A DNA stretch of 20,045 bases from an uncultured Clostridia bacterium. Lineage in GTDB: Bacteria > Bacillota_A > Clostridia > TANB77 > CAG-508. The DNA lies in NCBI GenBank assembly GCA_934130705.1, contig CAKOYL010000014.1:1-20045 (forward strand), read 5' to 3'. Shown in pieces: positions 1 to 7,995 of the stretch. The notes under the pieces were generated by a model. The model ran no database searches and was not told the DNA's origin. It saw only the letters and a program-made list of their open reading frames with translations. Numbering within the stretch: position 1 is the stretch's first letter; each line of letters starts with the position of its first letter. A program made the position numbers and the translations under genes.

Positions 1-850
1 GTGTTTGTTCTCTTTCATCATGACCTCCACCTAGTCCTGCTCCTCTTTGACGACCTACTGCGTCAATTTCGTCTATAAATATAATACATGGTGCATTTTT
101 CTTTGCTTGTTCAAATAAATCTCTAACTCTAGAGGCTCCAACACCTACGAACATTTCAACAAAGTCTGAACCACTTATAATAAAGAATGGTACTCCAGCC
201 TCTCCTGCAACTGCTTTTGCAAGTAATGTTTTACCAGTACCTGGTTGACCTACTAATAAAACTCCTTTTGGTATTCTTGCTCCCATGTCTGTAAATTTCT
301 TTGGATTTTTTAAGAATTGTACAATTTCTTGTAATTCTTCTTTTTCTTCATCTACACCTGCTACATCATCAAATGTTATTTTGTTTCTGTCTACTGGTGT
401 CATCATTCTAGCTTTACTTTTTCCAAATGACATTGTTTTTCCGCCATTTTGTGAACCGTTTACTCCACCCATCATAAAGAACCAGAATATAAAGAATATA
501 ATTAAAATTCCAAATGGTGTTAGTAAACTTAATATTATTGAAAATACAGATTCTGAATTTTCTTCTAATGTAAATGCTCCGTTTTTAATAAAGTCTCCTG
601 TATAATTCATAAAACTTTCCATGTTTGGAATATTTACCTGTTTTTTTACTTTATCATCTGAAAGTGTAACTGTAGCAGAATTTCCATCTGAATCTATTAC
701 AATAGCTTCTACTTTTCCCTCATTTATTTTTGTAATTAATTCTGAGTATTTTAATTTTGTATTTGTGTTTGTCATTATTGATGACAATAATACTATAAAT
801 ATTACTCCTATAATTAGCCACATTGCTAAAGTTTTGATTCCGTTTTTCAA
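1..850 (-). CDS. ftsH: ATP-dependent zinc metalloprotease FtsH, N-terminal part (runs off left edge)
   Basis: This is the first 283 codons of FtsH, the membrane-anchored AAA+ protease that degrades misfolded membrane proteins and short-lived regulators. Translated from a TTG codon at 848-850, 7 bases after AGGAGG, it shows a first membrane helix at about residues 7-27, an extracytoplasmic domain to about 105, a second helix to about 128, and then the AAA module. Walker A lies near residues 203-210 and Walker B (CIIFIDEID) near 252-260. The window ends just inside the [10 protein letters not shown] segment, so the second region of homology, the HEXXH zinc site and the C-terminus are outside. 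No ATG in this frame comes before the first membrane helix, which supports the TTG start. One oddity is a Walker A reading GQPGTGKT where the family norm is GPPGTGKT. The family assignment is certain. Confidence 0.96.
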   Translation of the reverse strand, partial: MKNGIKTLAMWLIIGVIFIVLLSSIMTNTNTKLKYSELITKINEGKVEAIVIDSDGNSATVTLSDDKVKKQVNIPNMESFMNYTGDFIKNGAFTLEENSESVFSIILSLLTPFGILIIFFIFWFFMMGGVNGSQNGGKTMSFGKSKARMMTPVDRNKITFDDVAGVDEEKEELQEIVQFLKNPKKFTDMGARIPKGVLLVGQPGTGKTLLAKAVAGEAGVPFFIISGSDFVEMFVGVGASRVRDLFEQAKKNAPCIIFIDEIDAVGRQRGAGLGGGHDEREQT

Positions 851-885
851 AATAATTCCTCCTCTTTGCCTTTTTGATATTAAGT

Positions 886-914
886 TTTATACCATAGAAA
901 TTTTTGTTTTTCAA
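886..914 (-). promoter_or_regulatory. Sigma-A-type promoter of ftsH
   Basis: On the minus strand a -35 TTGAAA (909-914) and a -10 TATAAA (886-891) are separated by exactly 17 bases. They sit about 35 bases upstream of the TTG start of ftsH and downstream of the tilS stop, so ftsH can be transcribed independently of tilS. Confidence 0.65.
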
Positions 915-974
915 TAGTTTTTTTATTACTTTTTCATTACAAAATAGCCTTATGTTCTAAACCTTTACGGCACT

Positions 975-1970
975 TCACTTTTGGTCTATAAAATGTATTT
1001 TATGATTTTTTAATAATATTTTTATATTTTTATTAGGAGTTAAATATTTATTTCCTATATTATTACTACACATTTTTATTACATCTTCTATATGTATTTT
1101 TTCTATTCCTTTTGTTGTCCCTAAAAGTCTTGTTATAGTATATAACAAAATCCTAGATTTTATAACTTTTTCTTCTTTATTAAATTTTTTTAAATCCATT
1201 ACAAATTCTTTTTTATTTTCTTCTATTATCATATATTTGTATTTTTCTTCTACTTGTTTTTCTAAATATTCATCTTCTTCTTTGACAAGTTCGGATAATC
1301 TGTCTATTGTTTGAATTATGTTTGGATTAAATTCGTTTTTTATGTATGGAATTATAACATTTCTAATTTTATTTCTTGTATAAATATTTTCAAAGTTTGT
1401 TTTATCAATTCTTGCCTCAATTTTGTTTTCTTCACAATATTTTTCAATTTCACATCTTTCACATTCTATTAATGGTCTTATATATTTGTTGTTTTTTATT
1501 GGTTCAATTCCTTTTAAACCCGCTATTCCGCTACCTCTTAGAAGATTCATTATAATTGTTTCTGCTTTGTCATTTTTGTTATGTGCTATTGCAATTTTGT
1601 TTGAATTTGTTTTTTCTAAAATTTTATCAAAAAAATCATATCTTGCATTTCTTCCAGCTTCTTCTGTTCCTATTTTATTATTATTGGCAATTTTTTGAAC
1701 GTCTATACTTATTGGATAGAATTCTACTCCGATTTTTTGGCAATATTCTTTAACAAATTTTTCATCTTCCACAGCTTCTTTTCTTATCATATGGTTGACA
1801 TGTGCAACAACAATATTAAAATTTAAATTATTTGTTTTATCTATTCTTATTTTATTCAAAATATCTAACATAGAGATAGAATCTGGTCCTCCGGAAACTC
1901 CTAGAACCAATCTATCTCCATTTTGTATTAAATCATATTTTTTTATTGTTTTTAAAACTTTTTGTATCAT
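975..1970 (-). CDS. tilS: tRNA(Ile)-lysidine synthase TilS (short form)
   Basis: TilS modifies C34 of the CAU-anticodon tRNA-Ile to lysidine using ATP and lysine, so that the tRNA reads AUA. The PP-loop ATPase motif SGGPDS is at residues 26-31. The family-typical stretches EEAGRNARYDFF, NDKAETIIMNLLRGSG and TRNKIRN follow. At 331 residues it is much shorter than the B. subtilis (about 470) or E. coli (about 430) enzymes and appears to end after the middle domain without the C-terminal TilS domain, resembling the compact type seen in Aquifex. It begins 13 bases after the dnaB stop and is probably the last gene of the gdpP-rplI-dnaB-tilS transcript. The hpt gene that commonly sits between tilS and ftsH in Firmicutes is absent here. 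The large number of AUA codons in this genome makes the enzyme essential. Confidence 0.92.
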   Translation of the reverse strand: MIQKVLKTIKKYDLIQNGDRLVLGVSGGPDSISMLDILNKIRIDKTNNLNFNIVVAHVNHMIRKEAVEDEKFVKEYCQKIGVEFYPISIDVQKIANNNKIGTEEAGRNARYDFFDKILEKTNSNKIAIAHNKNDKAETIIMNLLRGSGIAGLKGIEPIKNNKYIRPLIECERCEIEKYCEENKIEARIDKTNFENIYTRNKIRNVIIPYIKNEFNPNIIQTIDRLSELVKEEDEYLEKQVEEKYKYMIIEENKKEFVMDLKKFNKEEKVIKSRILLYTITRLLGTTKGIEKIHIEDVIKMCSNNIGNKYLTPNKNIKILLKNHKIHFIDQK

Positions 1971-1983
1971 ATAACTTCCCTAC

Positions 1984-3318
1984 CTAATCGTCAAATCTTC
2001 TTTCAAGATTAACAAATTTTGTATAATTTCCAAGCCATCTTAGAAGTACGCTTCCTGTTGAACCGCTTCTATTTTTTCCTATTATTACTTCTGCTATATT
2101 TTTTCTTTCAGTATCAGGATTATAATAATCTTCTCTATACAAGAACATTACAATATCCGCATCTTGCTCTATTGATCCTGATTCACGCAAATCTGACATC
2201 ATTGGTTTATGGTCCGGTCTTTGTTCTACCGCTCTGGATAACTGAGATAAAGCAATAACTGGAACATTTAATTCTTTAGCTAATATTTTTAAAGATCTAC
2301 TTATTTCTGCTATTTCTTGTTCACGGCTTCCATTTTTTCTGCTGCTACCTTGTATTAATTGTAAATAATCTATAACAATAAGTCCTATATTTTTTTCCAA
2401 TTTCAGTTTTCTACATCTTGCTCTTATTTCAGTTATATTTATACCAGCTGTATCATCTATGTAAATTCCTGTTTCAGACAAAGGTCCAATAGTTCCTGCA
2501 AGTTTTGACCAATCTTCGTCCTCTAATTTTCCAGTTCTTACTTTATTACTATCAACCATTGCTTCACTACACAATATTCTGTTTACCATTTGTTCTTTTG
2601 ACATTTCCAAACTAAATATAGCAACTGGTGTATTCGCTTTTAATGCTGCATTTGCAGCAATATTTAATGCAAATGCAGATTTACCCATAGCTGGTCTAGC
2701 CGCTATTAATATTAATTCGGAACCATGTAATCCTGCTGTTTTAGTGTCTAATTCTATAAATCCGGTTGGCACACCTGTAACATGTTGTTTTCTATTATAT
2801 AATTCCTCTAATTCTGTAAAACTATCTACTAAGATATCTTTTATTGGTACACATCCTTTTTGATTCTTATCTTGCATTACATTAAAAATCTTTTTTTCTG
2901 CATTTTCCATGATATCTTCTACATTTTCAGAAGGGTCATAACTAAAATCAATTATTTCATTTGCTGTTTTTATTAAGCTTCTTAAAGTTGATTTTTCTTC
3001 TACAATCTTTATATATTTTTCAACATTTGCTGTAGTAGGAACTTTTTCAGGTAATTCTGCTAAATATTCAAATCCACCGACTTGTTCGAATTTTCCCATT
3101 GATTCTAATTCTGATTTTAATGTAATTAAATCAATAGGTTCACCTCTTTTATATAAATTCAACATAGCAGAATATATTATTCTGCTATCTTCTCTATAAA
3201 AGTCTTCTTGTTTTAAAACTTCAAAACTCTTTATAGCAGCCTCTTGGTCTGTTAACATGCTTCCTATAACAGCTTGTTCAGCTTCAATATCGTGTGGTGG
3301 TACTTTTCCTACTTCCAT
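1984..3318 (-). CDS. dnaB: Replicative DNA helicase DnaB (DnaC in Bacillus naming)
   Basis: This is the hexameric 5'-3' helicase that unwinds DNA at the replication fork and recruits primase. At 444 residues it is the normal length and has no intein. The N-terminal primase-interaction domain covers about residues 5-110 (PPHDIEAEQAVIGSML at the start). A linker and the RecA-like ATPase domain follow, with Walker A (RPAMGKS) near residue 208, Walker B (LIVIDYLQL) near 312-320, and the conserved SQLSRAVEQRPDHKPMMSDLRESGSI... segment after it. It lies 18 bases downstream of rplI, the standard Firmicutes order rplI-dnaB. The start at 3318 is supported by a nearby GGAGG and by alignment of the MEVGKVPPHD beginning with the family. 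Confidence 0.97.
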   Translation of the reverse strand: MEVGKVPPHDIEAEQAVIGSMLTDQEAAIKSFEVLKQEDFYREDSRIIYSAMLNLYKRGEPIDLITLKSELESMGKFEQVGGFEYLAELPEKVPTTANVEKYIKIVEEKSTLRSLIKTANEIIDFSYDPSENVEDIMENAEKKIFNVMQDKNQKGCVPIKDILVDSFTELEELYNRKQHVTGVPTGFIELDTKTAGLHGSELILIAARPAMGKSAFALNIAANAALKANTPVAIFSLEMSKEQMVNRILCSEAMVDSNKVRTGKLEDEDWSKLAGTIGPLSETGIYIDDTAGINITEIRARCRKLKLEKNIGLIVIDYLQLIQGSSRKNGSREQEIAEISRSLKILAKELNVPVIALSQLSRAVEQRPDHKPMMSDLRESGSIEQDADIVMFLYREDYYNPDTERKNIAEVIIGKNRSGSTGSVLLRWLGNYTKFVNLERRFDD

Positions 3319-3336
3319 TTTATCCTCCCTAAAAAT

Positions 3337-3783
3337 CTACTCAGAAATTACATCAATTCTTACTTTTCCTAATACCCCTTCATATAATCTAATTTCTATT
3401 GTAAATTCTCCTAATGTTTTTATTGTTTCTTTTAAATCAATTTTCTTTTTATCTACTTTTATTTTATATTGTTTTTCTAAATTTTCAGCTATTTCTTTTG
3501 AAGAAACTCCTCCAAAAATTTTTCCATTTTCTCCTGCTTTTACTTTTATTTTTAATAGTATTTTTGATAGTTTCTCTGATACTTTTTGAGCTTCTTCTTT
3601 TTCTTGTGATTTTTTGAAAGCATTTGAATCTTGTTTTGCTTTCAATTTACTCATATTTTCTCCATTAGCTTCAACAGCTAAATTTTTAGGAAATAAATAA
3701 TTTCTTGCATATCCATCTGATGCATTTATAACTTGGTCTTTTTTTCCTACACCTTTTATATCTGCTTTTAATATAACTTTCAT
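3337..3783 (-). CDS. rplI: 50S ribosomal protein L9
   Basis: L9 binds 23S rRNA near the L1 stalk and helps limit frameshifting. The N-terminal signature is clear: MKVILKADIKGVGKKDQVI, followed by the GYARNYLFPKNLA motif that contacts rRNA. A long charged connecting helix (about residues 42-75) and the C-terminal domain follow. Length (148) is normal for the family. It lies 14 bases after gdpP and 18 before dnaB, in the conserved Firmicutes order gdpP-rplI-dnaB, and shows no separate promoter or terminator, so it is most likely co-transcribed with both. Confidence 0.98.
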   Translation of the reverse strand: MKVILKADIKGVGKKDQVINASDGYARNYLFPKNLAVEANGENMSKLKAKQDSNAFKKSQEKEEAQKVSEKLSKILLKIKVKAGENGKIFGGVSSKEIAENLEKQYKIKVDKKKIDLKETIKTLGEFTIEIRLYEGVLGKVRIDVISE

Positions 3784-3797
3784 AATTTTTCTCCTAT

Positions 3798-5816
3798 CTA
3801 ATTTTCTATTTCTGCAAAATATTCATTAATTCTTGTAATTAATTCTTGTTTTACTTCTTCTATTGTCATTCCTTCAACTTGTGCTCCTGCTAAAGTGATG
3901 TGTCCACCACCACCTAGTTTTTCTAATATAACTTGAACATTTATATCTCCTATAGATCGTCCACTAATACATATTTTTTCTCCTGTATTTCCTAAAACAA
4001 ATGAGGCTGTTACATCACTTATTGTTAATAATTCATCTGCTGCTTTTGCACAAATTAAACTAACATCTTTTGATTTATCATCATTATACATTGCTATTGC
4101 AATAGATTCGTTTACTATTTCTGCACTTTTTACTATATCAGCAATCATGTTAAATGACTCTAAATCACTTTGGAACCATTTTTTTACTTTTATAATATCA
4201 ACACCACATCTACGTAAATATGCTGCTGCTTCAAATGTTCTTACACCTGTTTTAAATGTAAAGCTTTTTGTATCCATCATTATTCCAGCATATAATGCTT
4301 CTGCTTCAATTTTCTTTAATTCTACATTTGTCTCTGCATATTGTAGTAATTCTGTTACTAATTCAGCTGCTGATGAAGCATATACTTCTTGGAATGTTAA
4401 TGTTGCATTTTCTATATAATCAGCACTTCTTCTATGGTGATCTATTATTACTACTTTTTTTGCCTTTTTTAATAATTCTTGAGATTCTACATATGTTGTC
4501 TTATGAGTATCTACAATAACTAACAATGTTTCGTCATCAATATTTTCTTCTGCTACTTCTTTGCTTATTAATACATCTTCATATTCTGGTTCTTCTAGTA
4601 AGCTTTTCTTAAAGTTTTCCAATGTTGGTGTCTCACTTGAAATGATATAAGCATTTTTATCTAAGCTTTTTGCTAATCTATAAATTCCTATGCTAGATCC
4701 CATTGAATCTATATCTGGATTCATATGTCCCATTACCATTATTTTATTAGATTCTTTTATAAGATTTTCTAATGCATGTGCAACAACTCTAGCTTTTACT
4801 TTTGTTCTTTTCTCTACTTCTTGTGCTCTACCACCATAAAATTTGTAAATCTCATTTTGTCTGATAACGGCTTGGTCTCCGCCTCTTCCTAAGACTATGT
4901 CCATTGCTGCTTGGGCTGATTTAAACTTATCTTTGTCATTTTGTCCTTCATTAGAAATTGCTATACTTAATGTAAATTGTACTTTTTGTTTTGGATCAAT
5001 TTCCTTTATTTTGTCTAATACACTAAATTTATCTTCTTTTATTTTTTCTAAATATCTTTGTTCGAAAATATATACATATCTATCTCTATCTGCTTTTATT
5101 AGGACTCCGTTTGTGTCATTTGTCCATTCGTAAATATTTTTATCTATCTCAGCTATATATTGTGCTTTTTCTTCACTTTCAAGCATTTGCATATTTTCTT
5201 CATAATTATCAATCATAATAATTCCAACACATGATTTTGAATTATTATATTCATTTTGAAGTTTTAGTTTTTCTGTTTCATCTATGAAATATAAAATGGC
5301 CATATATTCTTTTTGACCTTTATTATATTTTTTAGATTTGACAAACTTTCCAACCATTTTATATGTTTTTTTATTAATATTAACTGTTTTTAAAATGTTT
5401 CTGTCTTTTTCTTCTTTTTTATTTTTTATTTCCTCTTTTAGTTCAAACATTAAGTCATTTATTAAACTATTCATGTCAATATTAGCAAATTCCGATACAA
5501 ATCTAGAGCTTTTCCATACTACATTTCCATCTGTTTCTAATATAATAAGTGGGAAAGGTGAATTTATTAAACTTGTTTTTGCAGCAGAGTCAACTGTTAA
5601 TGTTAAATCTTGCAAAGTTTCAGATATTTCATTTTTTCTTTTATTGTTAGCTAAATATGTGTATGCCGCTACTAATATGAATACTAATATTGATGGTATA
5701 ATTAATTTTATATTTTGAATTGATATTCCAATTAATAATATTAAAATAATTACTAAATATATTTTTGTTCTTGATACTAAATTATCCAAAAATTTTTTAT
5801 TATTATTATTTTGCAT
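3798..5816 (-). CDS. gdpP: Cyclic-di-AMP phosphodiesterase GdpP (DHH/DHHA1, PAS, degenerate GGDEF)
   Basis: GdpP hydrolyses cyclic di-AMP to pApA and so affects potassium, osmolyte and cell-wall homeostasis. The 672-residue protein has two N-terminal membrane helices (about 17-53), a PAS-like region (about 85-180), a degenerate GGDEF domain (about 190-320) and the DHH phosphodiesterase domain. Catalytic-site motifs seen are GHMNPDIDSMG near residues 361-371, VIVDTH, and IIDHHRRS near 456. The DHHA1 motif GGGGH is near 633. All metal-binding motifs look intact. It heads the gdpP-rplI-dnaB-tilS operon, with a strong promoter 26 bases upstream. The GGDEF domain lacks the diguanylate cyclase signature, as in characterised GdpP, where it binds nucleotides but is not a normal cyclase. 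Confidence 0.96.
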   Translation of the reverse strand: MQNNNNKKFLDNLVSRTKIYLVIILILLIGISIQNIKLIIPSILVFILVAAYTYLANNKRKNEISETLQDLTLTVDSAAKTSLINSPFPLIILETDGNVVWKSSRFVSEFANIDMNSLINDLMFELKEEIKNKKEEKDRNILKTVNINKKTYKMVGKFVKSKKYNKGQKEYMAILYFIDETEKLKLQNEYNNSKSCVGIIMIDNYEENMQMLESEEKAQYIAEIDKNIYEWTNDTNGVLIKADRDRYVYIFEQRYLEKIKEDKFSVLDKIKEIDPKQKVQFTLSIAISNEGQNDKDKFKSAQAAMDIVLGRGGDQAVIRQNEIYKFYGGRAQEVEKRTKVKARVVAHALENLIKESNKIMVMGHMNPDIDSMGSSIGIYRLAKSLDKNAYIISSETPTLENFKKSLLEEPEYEDVLISKEVAEENIDDETLLVIVDTHKTTYVESQELLKKAKKVVIIDHHRRSADYIENATLTFQEVYASSAAELVTELLQYAETNVELKKIEAEALYAGIMMDTKSFTFKTGVRTFEAAAYLRRCGVDIIKVKKWFQSDLESFNMIADIVKSAEIVNESIAIAMYNDDKSKDVSLICAKAADELLTISDVTASFVLGNTGEKICISGRSIGDINVQVILEKLGGGGHITLAGAQVEGMTIEEVKQELITRINEYFAEIEN

Positions 5817-5841
5817 AAAACACTCCTTTTCTACCTATTAT

Positions 5842-5870
5842 ATTTTACTTCTAAATGCTCAATTTGTCAA
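5842..5870 (-). promoter_or_regulatory. Promoter of the gdpP-rplI-dnaB-tilS operon
   Basis: A perfect -35 TTGACA (5865-5870 on the minus strand) is followed after 17 bases by a -10 TAAAAT (5842-5847). The -10 region reads GAAGTAAAATATAA, the same 14 bases as at the promoter at 12597-12625. An AAAGGAG ribosome binding site lies just before the gdpP ATG. Confidence 0.75.
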
Positions 5871-5918
5871 TTAATTATAGGTTTTATATAGTATTTTCTC
5901 AAATCATAATAATAATAC

Positions 5919-5957
5919 AAAATAAGGAAGTATTTTTTATAAATACTTCCTTATTTT
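5919..5957 (-). terminator. Intrinsic terminator after the MMPL/heptad-protein operon
   Basis: A perfect 17-bp stem (5919-5935 with 5941-5957) closes a 5-base loop. It starts 4 bases beyond the stop codon of the minus-strand gene at 5962-7977. Its A-rich and T-rich stem ends provide a U tract in either direction, but the only upstream converging transcript is on the minus strand. It insulates gdpP from the export operon. Confidence 0.85.
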
Positions 5958-5961
5958 CATT

Positions 5962-7977
5962 TTAGTTGTTTTCTTCACTACTAACATTTGTATTTAAAAC
6001 AGCTTCTTCTTTTCCTTGTTCACTTTCTTCTTGTTTCTTTACTGCATCAACAATCATAATGAATTTAACTTCTCCTTGATTTCCTTCATTTAACATTGTG
6101 AAGTTGTTATATTCTTTTGATAATTCTGTTAATTTTTCAGCTCTTTCAGTAACGTCTTTTATGCCTCCATTTATATAATTACAGATTTTTTTAATTCCTT
6201 GTTCATTAAATGTTTGAATTCCTTCAGCTAAAGTTGTTGCTCCATCTGATAATGTTTTTGCACCTTCTGTTAATTGTCCGTTTGCTGTTGTTAATTGTTG
6301 TGTACTTGTGTCTAATGTTTGAATTCCAGATTTTAATGCTGTTGAACCTTTACTTAGCTTGTTTGCTCCTGCTGATAATGTTTTTGTTCCACTTACTAAA
6401 GATTTTGAACCTGCTGATAATTGATTTAATGCATCTGGTAATTTTTTAGATGCTGTATTTAATTGTCCTAATCCTGCATTTACTTGTGTCATTGCATTTC
6501 TTAGTGTTGTCATTCCTTTTGTTACTGTTGTTAAAGATTCTTTGCTACTTGAAACTTTTTTAGCTAATTCTTGTTTTTGTGTATCTGCTCCTGCTTTGTA
6601 TTGATTGTATTTAGCTATTATTGCTTCATTTGCTTTTATTTGTTTTTCTAAATTTTCAATCATTGTTTTGTTTGCTGCTTTTGATTCTTCTGTTGCACCT
6701 AATGCTTGTTGTACAGCTTTTAATGTTTGGTTATTTGCTGTTAAAGCTTTTATTGTTCCTTGGCTTGTTGCTGATAAGTTTTCTAAGGCTTTATTTAATC
6801 CCTCATTTGATGTTTGTAATGATTCTACTATTGTGTTTACTCCTGTTACTAAACCAGGTGTTGTTTTTCCATTTGCTTGTGTGTCATTTAATCCATTTAA
6901 TACTTGTGTGCTTCCTGAATATAATGCTTCTATGCTATCTGGCATACTTGTTAATTGTGAACTTAATTCTCCAATTCCTGCATTTAATTGTTCAGCACCA
7001 TTTTTAAGTGATGTACTTCCTTGGTTGATTGTTGTTATTCCTGTGTCTATTTGTGAATAGTTTGAGTTTACACTGCTTACTCCTTCTGATACTTGGTTCA
7101 TTGCGTTGTTAAATTCTTGACTTTTTTCTGAATAAGTTTCAGCTCCATCTTTTAATGTGTTTGCACCTTCTTGAATTTGATTCATTGAGCTTTGTAATGT
7201 ATTTACTTGTGCATATACTTCATCTAATTTATCAAATGAATTTATGTCTTCTTCTTCTAAAACTTTTGGTGTAACATATGAGAATATACCATTTGTTTCA
7301 AAATCTGTTGCGTCCATTGTTATTTCTATATTGTTTGGTATTTCAACATCATCTGCTGAAACTCCTAAGCTTTCTTGTAATCCTGGCATTGCCATACCAA
7401 TAACTGTTGTTTTTGTTCCATCATCAATTACTTTTCCGTTTGATATTGTAATGTTTTGATTGTTTTCATTTTTTACTATTGTTCCAGCAACTACTACAAA
7501 TGGAACATACATTTTTACTTTTTTACCGTTTACTGTAACTGTTCTTTCTTCTTTGTTTGTGTATTGTAAAGTTATTTTTACTTTTCCTGATTTTCCAGCT
7601 ATTTCGTTTGCAGAAATTTCTTTTCCGTCTAATTCATATTTTACTTTACATTCTATTGGTAAGTCTTTTTGACTTTCTCCTTGATAATATATGTCGTTTT
7701 TATTTGCATTCCAAGTAAATGTACTTCCATCTTGTGTGAAAGTTTCATCTCCACTTGTATTTTTTACATTTAATAAGTCTGATAAATCTTTTATTAATTC
7801 TTCATTTTCTGTATTTTCAATATGTGTACTTACTATTGTTTTGTAATTACTTCCTGAAGCATCTAATTTTGAATATACTGTTTCGTCTTTTGTATATGCA
7901 AAAACTGGTAAAGTATATCCAACCATTGAGCATAATAATGTTCCAGATACTATTTTTGAAATAACTTTGTTATTCAT
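5962..7977 (-). CDS. Secreted coiled-coil protein with X-X-X-Leu-X-X-Gly heptads, partner of the MMPL transporter
   Basis: This is a 671-residue exported protein. A signal peptide is visible (basic MNNK, hydrophobic core, probable cleavage after LPVFA near residue 28). About 200 residues of predicted extracellular beta-rich sequence follow, then a long helical region (about 250-620) built of Leu/Gly heptads such as GAKTLSDGATTLAEG and LSAGANKLSKG. This is the pattern of the xxxLxxG heptad repeat (TIGR03057-type) also seen in YhgE/Pip proteins and in extracellular inserts of some Firmicutes MMPL proteins. I see no C-terminal membrane helix or sorting signal; the tail is hydrophilic and acidic. 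It lies 18 bases downstream of the transporter gene and shares its promoter and terminator. I infer that it forms a periplasm-like or cell-wall-spanning rod working with the transporter. No enzyme motif is visible. Confidence 0.75.
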   Translation of the reverse strand: MNNKVISKIVSGTLLCSMVGYTLPVFAYTKDETVYSKLDASGSNYKTIVSTHIENTENEELIKDLSDLLNVKNTSGDETFTQDGSTFTWNANKNDIYYQGESQKDLPIECKVKYELDGKEISANEIAGKSGKVKITLQYTNKEERTVTVNGKKVKMYVPFVVVAGTIVKNENNQNITISNGKVIDDGTKTTVIGMAMPGLQESLGVSADDVEIPNNIEITMDATDFETNGIFSYVTPKVLEEEDINSFDKLDEVYAQVNTLQSSMNQIQEGANTLKDGAETYSEKSQEFNNAMNQVSEGVSSVNSNYSQIDTGITTINQGSTSLKNGAEQLNAGIGELSSQLTSMPDSIEALYSGSTQVLNGLNDTQANGKTTPGLVTGVNTIVESLQTSNEGLNKALENLSATSQGTIKALTANNQTLKAVQQALGATEESKAANKTMIENLEKQIKANEAIIAKYNQYKAGADTQKQELAKKVSSSKESLTTVTKGMTTLRNAMTQVNAGLGQLNTASKKLPDALNQLSAGSKSLVSGTKTLSAGANKLSKGSTALKSGIQTLDTSTQQLTTANGQLTEGAKTLSDGATTLAEGIQTFNEQGIKKICNYINGGIKDVTERAEKLTELSKEYNNFTMLNEGNQGEVKFIMIVDAVKKQEESEQGKEEAVLNTNVSSEENN

Positions 7978-7995
7978 TTTTTATTCCACCTTTCT

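Noticed and set aside
6605..7060. Plus-strand frames of 128 and 151 codons across the heptad-repeat gene
   Set aside because: They are antisense shadows: low-complexity Leu/Phe-rich translations of a repetitive A-rich minus-strand gene, without ribosome binding sites.
5962..7977. Methyl-accepting chemotaxis protein, suggested by the long coiled coil
   Set aside because: There is no cytoplasmic signalling tip or second membrane helix; the protein has a cleavable signal peptide and Leu/Gly heptads instead.
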